A stretch of DNA of 64,000 nt from Aquarana catesbeiana (taxonomy: Eukaryota > Chordata > Amphibia > Anura > Ranidae), in NCBI RefSeq assembly GCF_042186555.1, contig NC_133325.1, positions 674,948,802-675,012,801 of the forward strand, in the 5' to 3' direction. The position numbers and the translations under genes were made by a program. The notes beneath the pieces were generated by a model, which was not told the DNA's origin, made no database searches, and saw only the letters and a program-made list of their open reading frames with translations. Positions 12,100 through 22,300 of the stretch are shown here, piece by piece (the first letter of the stretch is position 1; each line of letters opens with the position of its first letter).

Positions 12100-12258
12100 T
12101 GCATGAAGTCCGCATGTTCTCCCTGTGTTTGCGTGGGTTTCCTCCGAGTACTCCATTTTCCTCCCACACTCCAAAGACATGCTACCTCGCCATGGTGGAG
12201 CAGTGGTGAGCATAGCTGCTTTCTAAGCAGCTGACCCGGGTTCGATTCCCAGCCAACG
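12100..12258 (+). mobile_element. SINE-like element (tRNA-derived head plus conserved central domain)
   Basis: A conserved vertebrate SINE core (GCATGTTCTCCCTGTG, CACTCCAAAGACATGC) is followed by a tRNA-like head with an A-box-like GGTGGAGCAGTGG and a B-box GGGTTCGATTCC at about 12239. The head follows the core rather than preceding it, so this looks like the junction of two copies. Relatives lie at 16270-16460 (plus) and about 38990-39125 (minus). The core resembles the V-SINE domain (inference). Confidence 0.55.
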
Positions 12259-12337
12259 CCATCTCACAAGATGGCTGCCTCACCTGGTACGTGTCAACCC
12301 CCCCTTCCCATCATATCTGTATATACAATGTTATCTC

Positions 12338-12390
12338 TACAGTACTGTGCAAATGATTTAGCCAGGTGTGAACAAATTCTGTAACCATAG
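12338..12390. mobile_element. Tc1/mariner terminal fragment beside the satellite
   Basis: ACAGTACTGTGCAAATGATT and the following AGCCAGGTGTGAAC resemble a common vertebrate Tc1 terminal repeat. The 60-bp satellite starts directly after it. Confidence 0.45.
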
Positions 12391-12394
12391 AAGC

Positions 12395-13655
12395 CATGTG
12401 ATCCCTTCCTGGCTATGTCCTGGTTGGAGATCACTATGAACCTACCATAGGGTCCAAGTGATCCCTTCCTGGCTATGTCCTGCTCAGAGATCACTATGAA
12501 CCTACCAGAGGGTCCATGTGATCCCTTCCTGGCTATGTCCTGCTCAGAGATCACTATGAACCTACCAGAGGGTCCATGTGATCCCTTCCTGGCTATGTCC
12601 TGGTCGGAGATCACTATGAACCTACCATAGGGTCCATGTGATCCCTTCCTGGCTATGTCCTGGTCGGAGATCATTATGAACCTACCATAGGGTCCATGTG
12701 ATGCCTTCCTGGCTATGTCCTGGTCGGAAATCACTATGAACCTACCAGAGGGTCCATGTGATCCCTCCCTGGCTATGTCCTGGTTGGAGATCACTATGAA
12801 CCTACTATAGGGTCCATGTGATCCCTTCCTGGCTATGTCCTGGTTGGAGATCACTATGAACCTACCAGAGGGTCCATGTGATCCCTTCCTGGCTATGTCC
12901 TGGTCGGAGATCACTATGAACCTACCATAGGGTCCATGTGATCCCTTCCTGACTATGTCCTGGTTGGAGATCACTATGAACCTACCAGAGGGTCCATGTG
13001 ATCCCTTCCTGGCTATGTCCTGGTCGGAGATCACTATGAACCTACCATAGGGTCCATGTGATCCCTTCCTGACTATGTCCTGGTTGGAGATCACTATGAA
13101 CCTACCAGAGGGTCCATGTGATCCCTTCCTGGCTATGTCCTGGTCGGAGATCACTATGAACCTACCATAGGGTCCATGTGATCCCTTCCTGGCTATGTCC
13201 TGGTCGGAAATCACTATGAACCTACCAGAGGGTCCATGTGATGCCTTCCTGGCTATGTCCTGGTCGGAGATCACTATGAACCTACTATAGGGTCCATGTG
13301 ATCCCTTCCTGGCTATGTCCTGGTCGGAGATCATTATGAACCTACCATAGGGTCCATGTGATGCCTTCCTGGCTATGTCCTGGTCGGAAATCACTATGAA
13401 CCTACCAGAGGGTCCATGTGATCCCTTCCTGGCTATGTCCTGGTTGGAGATCACTATGAACCTACTATAGGGTCCATGTGATGCCTTCCTGGCTATGTCC
13501 TGGTCGGAAATCACTATGAACCTACCAGAGGGTCCATGTGATCCTTTCCTGGCTATGTCCTGGTTGGAGATCACTATGAACCTACCAGAGGGTCCATGTG
13601 ATGCCTTCCTGGCTATGTCCTGGTTGGAGATCACTTTGAACCTACCATAGGGGCC
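12395..13655. repeat. 60-bp satellite array
   Basis: About 21 head-to-tail copies of a 60-bp unit (core ATCACTATGAACCTACCA, GGTCCATGTGATCCCTTCC). Copies differ by a few substitutions and almost no indels. Two unit variants (CATAG/CAGAG) partly alternate, which suggests spread of a higher-order dimer. Because 60 is a multiple of three, frames stay open. On the minus strand each unit reads as a 20-residue repeat containing SGRFIVISDQDIARKG. Confidence 0.95.
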
Positions 13656-13709
13656 TATTGACATGAAATGTTCCCCACATGTCAGTGAAAATCTATGAAA
13701 TCCATACAT

Positions 13710-14755
13710 ACAGAGACACTCCAAAAACAGAGATATTGTGCTGCACAGTTGCTCGGGACTCCCATAAGAGATATTTTGAGACACAGTTGCTTGGCACTCC
13801 CATACAGATATATTGTGCTGCACAGTTGCTCGGCACTCCCATAAGAGATATTTTGAGACACGGTTGCTCAGCACTCCCATACAGAGATGTTGGGCTGCAC
13901 AGTTGCTCGGAACCCCCATACAGAAATATTGGGCTGTACAGTTGCTCGGCACTCCCATACAGAGATATTTTATTGCACAGTTGCTCAGCACTCCCATTAA
14001 GAAATATTGGGCTGCACAGTTGCTCGGCACTCCCATACAGAGATATTGGGCTGCACAGTTGCTCGACACTCCCATACAGAGATATTCGGCTGCACAGTTG
14101 ATCGGCACTCCCATACAGAGATATTGTGATGCACAGTTGCTCAGAACTCCCATACAGAAGTATTGTGCTGCACAGTTGCTCGGCACACCCATACAGATGA
14201 TATTGGGCTGCACAGTTGCTCGGCACTCCCATAGATATTGGCCTGCACAGTTGCTCGGCACTCCTATACAGACGTATTTTGCTGCATAGTTGCTCGGCAC
14301 TCCCATAGAGAAATTTTACTGCACAGTTGCTTGGACTCCCATACAGTAAGTATTGTGCTGCACAGTTGCTCGGCACTTCCATAGGGTTATTGGGCTGCAG
14401 TTGCTTGGAATTCTTAAACAGAAGTATTGTGCTGCACAGTTGCTTGGCACTCCCATAAAGAGATATTGTGATGCACAGTTGCTCAGCACTCCCACACAGA
14501 AGTATTGTGATGCACAGCTGCTCGGCACTCCCATACAGAAGTATTGTGCTGCACAGTTGCTCTGGACTCCCATAGAGATATTTTACTGCACAGTTGCTTG
14601 GTATTCTTATACAGAAGTATTGTGCTGCACAGTTGCCTGGCACTCCCATAGATATTGGGCTGCACAGTTGCTCGGCACTCCCATAGAGATATTGGGCTGC
14701 ACAGTTGCTTGGCACTCCCATACAGACATATTGGGCTGCACAGTTGCTGGGCAGT
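13710..14755. repeat. 39-bp satellite array
   Basis: About 27 copies of a 39-bp unit (core GCTGCACAGTTGCTCGGCAC, then TCCCATACAGAGATATT) with some shortened units. On the minus strand the unit reads as a 13-residue repeat containing MGVPSNCAAQY. It abuts the 60-bp array with a roughly 55-bp junction. Frames change where units have lost bases. Confidence 0.93.
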
Positions 14756-14929
14756 AAATGAGTCTCTAGTGAACCCCATGACTTAAAGCAGCACTCCAGC
14801 CCTCCCTTCAGTCTTGCACAGTTGTATTAGATCTTTTCCTGTCCTGAAATTGCTTATTGTCATTAGTACAGTGACAGTGCATATTTCTAGCACTGATAAC
14901 TGTATTGGAGTCACTTGTCCCCAAAAAGT

Positions 14930-15345
14930 GTCACTTAGTGTCAGATTATCCGCCGCAATGTCACGGTCCCGCTAACAATCGCTGATCGCCGCCATTACTA
15001 GTAAGAAAAATGAAAAACAATAAAAATTCCATAAATCTCTCCCTTAGTTTGTAGACACAACCGATCGATATACGATTATTGGCATTTTTAGAGGAAGAAA
15101 TTTTATTTTTTACATTTTTTTTATTGGATGTTTTATAGCAGAAAGTCAAAAATATTGTTTTTTTTTTTTCTAGATTTTTTTTGTTTATAGGTGATGAAAT
15201 CCCAGCAATAGAAAGTTCTATTTGTGGGAAAAATGAGATGAATTATATTTGTGTAGAGCGTCGCACGACCGCGCAATTGTCACTTATAGGAACGCCGTAT
15301 CACAGAAAACGGCCTGGTCATGAAGGGAGGGGGGTGAAGAGGTTA
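14930..15345 (+). mobile_element. TTAA-family element, degraded
   Basis: It shares CGCTGATCGCCGCCATTACT and GCACGACCGCGCAATTGTC with the other copies and ends AAGAGGTTAA. Confidence 0.5.
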
Positions 15346-16756
15346 AACCCTAATGGTGGAGATAATCACTTTGATAAACGATTAATTTCTTTTCTGATCG
15401 ATTTCCTCCAATAGGAATAATCGATCGATAGGTGACAACCCATTCAATCGATATGATACATCTGAGGAAGTGGATTTCAATGGAAAAGGATACAATCATA
15501 ATGGATAATAAATGTATTTCTGTTTCCATGGTGTAATCCCAGAATCTGATTGGTCACAATAGTAGAGTGGGAGTGGTTTAGATCTTTATCACTGTCTGGG
15601 GTCCCTATAGTGGAGATTTAGCCCTCACTTCCTCCGGGGTCAGAAAGGCAGGAAGTGAGCAGAATCTCTCCCACAGCAATAAATAAGGGGAAAAGGAGCA
15701 TCTACTCTACACACAGCGGCCATCTTGGATTGCAGAGTCTCTTTCCAGGGATAAATGTTTTCGGGGACCAATAGAAATCCCCCAAATGGTTACAAGGGAA
15801 CCCCATACTGAGAGAAATATGTAGGCTGCCATTGCTGATCGCCTTCTGAAAATGCTATACTCCTGGCTGGCTCTGGCTTCCATGCTTTCTGCATCACTGC
15901 ATGTTCATTTAGAACTTCTTCCCAATCAGTGATGGAGAACGGACAGAAAGCATCAGACTGACACCCAGGCGATGAGTAGATTCAGTCTCTGTATTCTCCC
16001 ATAATAATCAATCCAGGGGCTTTACAAGACGCCCCCCTCCCCCCCACTACCCTCATAGCAAACACTCTCATTTCTCTCTTTGTAATAAAATGACATTTAA
16101 ATATAAAAAGGCCCAATGAGGAACTGCTTGTCTTTGGCAGACTAAGATCTTCCTAGCAGTCCAGCTTCATCCACATGCAGTGCAGCATAGGAGCTGTTAC
16201 ATTGTACAGAAACATACAAGAAGCTGCAGTCCCACCACAAGTTACAGCAATGAAGTGCTTTGCTCTTCTGCCTGGCAGCACCGGGGTCGTAGCTTCAATT
16301 CCCAACCACAGCGCCCCCCCCCCCCCTGCCCGGAGTTTGCATGTTCTCCCTGCGCCTGCGCGGGTTTCCTCCCACACTACAAAGACATGCTGGGGGGTAG
16401 ATTGGCCCCTAGTACGTGTATAAATGTGAGTTAGGGAGATTAGATTGTAAGCTCCTCGGGGGGACTGATCATTATCACATGGCCTACCTGTTGGATTGCC
16501 TCTGCAGACTCCTCCCCTCCCCCCGATACCTGCAGCTTTCCTGCCAATCCCCTGGACAGGTTGGTCGGTGGCGGAGGGTCCTCTGGGCTTGTACGGCCCT
16601 CTGTGGAGACACCAATTACACAGCGAGACCCTTTATCTCCATAGCAACAGTGAGACACACCCCCCCCTCATAACACTAACAATAAAAACATTTTCCTTTT
16701 TTTATAATGTAACATATGAGGGAGAAATAAAAAAAAATAATTTGGCAGTGAAAGGG
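15346..16756. other. Intergenic, repeat fragments only
   Basis: No gene recognised. The stretch about 15590-15680 looks like a dispersed repeat (CACTTCCTCCGGGGTCAG, AGGAAGTGAGC). 16270-16460 is a SINE-like copy (CATGTTCTCCCTGCGCC, GATTAGATTGTAAGCTCCTC). A motif resembling YY1 sites (GCCATCTTGG) lies at about 15718. Confidence 0.4.
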
Positions 16757-17270
16757 TTAAAGTGGAGTTCCACCCACTTTTACAACTCTCCAGCATCCCT
16801 CACTAAACTGTGCACTGTAAACAAATTGGATATATATATTTTTTTTTTCTCAGCACTTACTGTATATCTGCTGTATTCATTATTCACTTCCTCCTTCCTG
16901 GCCGTGGCCCATCGCATCATTTCCTGTTTGCAATGCCTTCTGGGAAGGGGCGGCAACTTCCTCTGAAACTGCTATTTTTATGGAAACCTGACCTGAAACC
17001 TATTACACTGCTTGTGCTGCACTGAGCGTGTGCGAGATCTGCAGATCTAGATCTAGGAAGATCTAGGAAGAAATGCAGTCTGGCTTCAGATGCCCACACT
17101 TAAGATGGCCACGGCCTGCTGTAAGTTTATAAAATAACAAACTACTGCTATAAACTAACAAAACAGACCTTAGTTTACAGACTAACTTTACTAGAATACA
17201 TTAAGCTTGTGTATTATAGGGGTATTTTTATCTATAAAGTATAATTTCGGCCGGAACACCACTTTAAGGA
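16757..17270. mobile_element. Short element with TTAAAGTGG inverted ends
   Basis: The ends GGGTTAAAGTGGAGTTCCAC and AACACCACTTTAAGG are inverted, with TTAA at both borders. Related copies appear at about 54176-54566. Non-coding. Confidence 0.5.
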
Positions 17271-18028
17271 CATCCAGTCCACCATCCTAACAACCTGCAC
17301 ATAATTGTCAGCTTCCTCCATCACTGACAATTTTACTGCGGACATTATTCCTCATATGGCTGCATCCTCATCTGCCCTCCTTCATGTTTATATCTAATCA
17401 TTCATCAAGTCATTCATTGGGATCATTCATTCCCCTGTACATGATATCTTGATAGCAATACTTTGTATCTATTTAATAGGAGGAGTGTTTGATGTTTGTA
17501 TGTGGTGGCCATCTGTGTTGGTTTGTTGACAACGTTGTCATGTTTCAATATTGGTGGTGGTGCCTGTTTTTTTAACCATATATTGTTGATTGGTGTTTAA
17601 GTGTATCTTTTTCAATAAACATTTATATTTTTGGTAATTGCATGTTCCTCTTTGAAGAATTGCTTTTTCTCTTTTTGATTTTGATATGCATATACAATTC
17701 AGAGGTTCGCACCATTATTACGGCCTAGTGGCCATTGGTGTAAGTCAATTACCCTGATTTCTTCAAGGCACAGATACTATTAATCTTAGCCTTATTATCA
17801 TACTACTCTGTAGAGCTGCTAGTTCTGTTTTTACCCTTTGGGTGTTTTCGAAATCTGACAGGTCGCCTAATCTGACAGAACACAGGCATGAAGGGGTTAA
17901 ACCTGCAAAGCTTTTTTTTCACTATTTCCTTATGTTCAAAAGATGCAGAGCAATCTTTTAGATGATGGATGAAGAGTCCACTTCTATGAAGGTTACACAA
18001 CAGAACTGAGGAAGGGCCTCTGAGACAT
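17271..18028. other. Intergenic, nothing recognised
   Basis: AT-rich sequence without coding or repeat signatures that I can name. Confidence 0.4.
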
Positions 18029-18398
18029 ATGCCCCGTACACACGATCCGAAAATTGGACAACAGAACGTCCTTTTTTTTTTGCATGCTAGTCTTATATTG
18101 AACCTGAAGAGTTTACTAAAGTTACGAAAATTCTCATACGACAAAATTAAAAATCGGAAGTGATGTCATGTGTTGTAGTGTATTTGTATTGTATTTTCGG
18201 ACGACAACTGTACTGTTTAAACGAAAATCGTACAATCTGGTATTGCACGAGAAAAATTTTCGTGCATGTCCGATAAAATAATATCGGATGAACTTTCGTG
18301 ATTGGCTCTTGAAAGCTCTGTACTAACGATTGGATTATCGTAAGATCGCGTCAAAAGCGATATTTTTCATCCGATTTTTGGATTGTGTGTATGGGCCA
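18029..18398. mobile_element. MITE with CGTACACACGATCCG-type ends
   Basis: The left end TGCCCCGTACACACGATCCG and the right end (GGATTGTGTGTATGGGCCA on plus) are imperfect inverted repeats. The end family resembles the Harbinger-type elements at 23425 and 28443. A target duplication is not clear. Confidence 0.5.
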
Positions 18399-18510
18399 AT
18401 AGGGTGGGACTTGACTCGCTATGAGGGTCAAGAGGGAGGGAACACGTGACCTGTGCAGCACCTCTATCAGCGTTCTAGGGGTGTCCTATCAGATAGCCTC
18501 TACCCATCAG

Positions 18511-19047
18511 AAAGCCGCTACCCAGCCTACTGCACATGCGCGATGCGCAGTCAAAGTGAGTCAAATGCCTTGCCACCATCTTGGTACACCCGCACTCTTC
18601 TGCAGTAAGCCTAGAGTTAGAAGTCGGCAAGCGGACATCTTTATACACCCACCAGAGTCTTGCTTTTCACAATTATTTTTAACAGTAAACTCAGCTTATA
18701 TAGTGAAATGCAATATTTAGAAGTCCGTAACACTGTTTTGATGTTGAATCTTAAAAGCAGCGGCAAGCCTGCCGATCTCACAGGTTTGCTGATGTGACCG
18801 AACACCGCTGCTTTTAAAATTAAACATCAAAACAGTGTTTCGGACTTCTAAATACTGCATCTGACTTTATAAGCTGAGTTTACTGTTAAAAATAACTGTG
18901 AAAAGCAAGACTCCGGTGGGTGTATAAGGATGTCCACTTGCCGACTTCCAACTCCAGACTTACAGCGGACGAGTGCGGGTGTACCAAGATGGCCGCGAGG
19001 CAACGTCACTTCAGCTGCGCATTCGCAGAATACCGGGTAGCGGCTTT
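18511..19047. repeat. Large inverted duplication (arms 18511-18763 and 18805-19047) overlapping the EXO5 promoter
   Basis: About 250-bp arms read as imperfect reverse complements around a 41-bp spacer. Paired blocks include AAAGCCGCTACCC, ACCATCTTGGTACACCCGCA, GAAGTCGGCAAG, TTAACAGTAAACTCAGCTTA, ACACTGTTTTGATGTT and TTAAAAGCAGCGG. The right arm ends about 110 bp before the EXO5 start codon. It is either a foldback element or a local inverted duplication of the promoter. Confidence 0.85.
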
Positions 19048-19159
19048 ACAATAATGTTGTTTGTATCACGTGACAGCTCTCCCTCCCACCCACGTGACGT
19101 AAGATATGTGCTGAGATGAAGTCATAGATATGCACGCTGTGTAAAGAACGAGAAGCGCT
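18986..19159 (+). promoter_or_regulatory. EXO5: Probable EXO5 promoter and 5' UTR
   Basis: Upstream of the EXO5 ATG are a YY1-type site AAGATGGCCGC (18986-18996), an E-box palindrome TCACGTGA (19066-19073), and a fused E-box/CRE CACGTGACGT (19091-19100). There is no TATA box at a usual place. This fits a housekeeping promoter. The transcription start is not visible from sequence alone. Confidence 0.55.
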
Positions 19160-19307
19160 ATGTCGGGCAGCGGGGAAGCGCAAGGAGCAGACACTAAAGT
19201 CGGAGAGCATGACTACCGGGCGAGGATAGAGGAAGATGGGGAGGGGGACGACTTCTCAGACATTAGTGACTCTGAGCTCCTCAGTCTGCAGGAAGCGGCG
19301 GAGAGCT
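19160..19307 (+). CDS. EXO5: EXO5 coding exon 1
   Basis: This exon has 49 codons plus one base. Donor AGCT|GTGAGT. The translation begins MSGSGEAQGADTKVGEHDY and continues acidic to DSELLSLQEAAES. It is low in conservation except the SDxSDSE motif shared with human. The read-through frame stops two codons into the intron, which supports this donor. Confidence 0.85.
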
Positions 19308-22300
19308 GTGAGTGACGTCAGGGGAGGGGAGTGGTTAGTTTGGTGGACACTGAACCTACAATAAAGGGGCACTGTTATTAGATATACTGTGGGCGTTTAT
19401 AATGGAGATCCATCATAGTGAGAACATTCCAGGCAGGCCCTGGTCTTTTTATTTTTTCACAGCACTCTGCTAGGGCCCTTTCACACTGGGGCGGTTTGCA
19501 GGCGCTATTGCGCTAATAATAGCGCCTGCAAACCGACCCGAAAGTGCCGCTGCTTTGATTCCAGTGGGAAACCCCGAGGGCCTTCACACTGGAGCGGTGC
19601 GCTAGCAGGACAGGAAAAAAAGTTCTGCCAGCAGTATCTTCAGAGCGGTGAAGGAGCAGAGTGTATACCGCTCCTTCACTGCTCCTGCCCATTGAAATCA
19701 ATGGGACAGCGTAGCTGTACCGCCGGCAAAGCGCCTCTGGTGGTTTTTAACCCTTTCTCGGCCGCTAGCGGGGGGTAAAACCGCCCCGCTAGCGGCCGAA
19801 TACCGACGGTAAAGCGCCGCTTACAATAGCAGCGCTTTACCGCCGACGCTGCCCCCGCCCCAGTGTGAAAGGGCCCTTATTGTTACAGGTGTGTCATTAC
19901 AAGAGCATCCTCCATTGTATACAGGGATAGTGGGAAATGGGCACACCTCAGAGTGACACCATCAAATCCCGGGACAAGCCTTGGTCTTAGGTCTCATGCA
20001 CACGCTGGACGTATTTAGCACGGGTTCACACATGTGCAATGTCAGACATTGCATGTGATTCGCACCCACACTGTGGTGCAGGTCACATGCGAGGTCTGTG
20101 CAGTGGGAGTTCAGCTATACAGTTGTTTGCCTGTTACTCGCATTGGATCCGCATAGAAAAAGGTGCAGGGTCTTTTTTCTCTGCACTGGAATCGGATCGT
20201 GTGGGTGTTCTCACCCACTTGATCCGATTCTTGTCCGAATCCACAGTTTGCACTGCGATCTGATCTGGGGGTGTCATTAACATCGTATTGACACCCGCAG
20301 CAGTTTGCAGAAGGCAGTGTGAACTGCCTGCGGGAGAGATGCGATGTGGGACAGTGTGAACCTAGGCTGACAGCTGCTGTTTTTGGCTTCAGACTTTTTT
20401 TCTGCAGCCAGTAAACTCCTCAGCACGTTATCCTATGTGTCCATGCACACATAGGCTTCAGCGTTTTTTGGCTGGAAAAAACCCCCAGAACTAGTGAGTT
20501 TTAAGAGAAAAATGCTCTAACTCTGATAAAAGGTTAAAAACGCTAATAAATGCAGCTATTCTGGTTTTTTTTTAGCTTTTTTGAGCCATAAGCTTTTGTG
20601 GAAGTATAATTTAGCTAAAAAACGCTACTGCAAAAATGCTGCAAAACTCATTCTACAGCTTTCTACAGCTAATGCTACTGTTGCTTGTATAACATCCAGT
20701 GTGCATGAGGCCTTACAGATTACATTGTATTCTGGGACAAGCCTTGGTCCTATAGATTACATTGTATCCCGAAACAAACATTAGTCCTCTAGGTTACATC
20801 ACATCCTGGGACAAGCCTTGGTCTTTTACATTGCATCGTATCCAGGGACAAGCCTTGGTCTAAGGCTACTTTCACACTGGCAGCACGCGGAATTAGCGCT
20901 AAAGTGCCGCTCGTTTTTGCGCTTTTCGGCAGCTAATGGAACTTTTTTTTACCCAAAAAAAGGGTAAAAACTCCAGTTTTGCGGCACTTTCAAATCGCTT
21001 TTAACCGCTTCAGCCCCGGAAGATTTGGCTGCTGAATGACCAGGCCATTTTTTGCGATTCGGCACTGCGTTGCTTTAACTGACAAGTGCGCGGTCACAAA
21101 CAAAATTGACATCCTTTTTTCCCTTAAATAGAGCTTTCTTTTGGTGGTGTTTGATCATCTCTGCGTTTTTTATTTTTTGCGCTATAAACAAAAAAAGAGT
21201 GACAGTTTTGAAAAAAACAATATTTTGTACTTTTTGCTATAATAAATATCCTAATTTTTTTTTTTTTTAAATTTTTTCTCAGTTTAGGCTGATATGTATT
21301 CTTCTACATATTTTTGGTAATAAAAATCGCAATGGGCGTATATTGATTGGTTTGCGCAAGTTATAGCGTCTACAAAATAGAGGATAGATTTATGGCATTT
21401 TTATTATTTTACTTATTTATTTATTTTTTACTAGTAATGGTGGCGATCTGCGATTTCTTTTTATCAAGACTGCGACATTATGGCGGACACATCGGACACT
21501 TTTGACACATTTTTGGGACCATTGGCATTTATACAGTGATCAGTGCTATAAAAATGCATTGATTACTGTAAAAATGTCACTGGCAGGGAAGGGGTTAACT
21601 GTGTTCCCTCTCTGTATTCTAACTGAAGGGGGGGGGGGGGGGGACTGTCTAGGGGAGATGACAGATCGCTGTTCATACTTTGTATGAACACACGATCAGT
21701 CTCTTCTCCCCTCAGAGAACCAGGATCTGTGTGTTTACACACACAGATCCCGGTTCTCGGGGTGTGTCACGAGCGAACGCGGGAGCCTGGCGGTCATCGT
21801 GCCTGCTGGGCACTCGCATTGGCTCTGGGGGGGCCAGCAGTGACCCTAGTGGCCACAGGGCGAAGCGACGTAACATAACCAGCCGTGCCAACTGCAGCAG
21901 CTGGTTGGCAAGTGGTTAAGATGCTTTGGAAGCACTGGCCATTCAGTGCAATGGGCAGGGGCGTTTTGGGAGAGCTAAATACAGCGCTCCCAACCCATCC
22001 CAAAGATGCTGCTTGCAGGACTTTTCCTAACGTCCTGCAAGCGCACCTCCCCAGTGTGAAAGCACACACTGCACAGAATGGGAAGCAGTTTTCAGGCGTT
22101 TTTTTAGAGGCTACAGTGCTTTGCAAAAGTATTCACCCCCTTGGCTTTTTACCTATTATGTTACGTTACAGCCTTTAGTTATAATTAGGATTAAAAAAAT
22201 ATTAAATATGTGATGGATCAGAACACAATAGTCTAAGTTGGTGAAGTAAAATTAGAAAAATATATGCATAAAACTATTTTTCAGAAATAAAAAACTGATA

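Noticed and set aside
12184..12258. Functional tRNA gene
   Set aside because: Only A-box-like and B-box-like strings are present. No cloverleaf could be drawn, and it adjoins a SINE core.
12294..14306. A real 670-residue repeat protein gene
   Set aside because: It is explained by satellite units of 60 and 39 bp. No promoter, splice or conserved domain is seen. Kept as a finding, not as a CDS.
15590..15740. RRP12 promoter and first exon around the YY1-like GCCATCTTGG
   Set aside because: The surrounding sequence looks like a dispersed repeat, and no RRP12 N-terminal coding follows on the minus strand.
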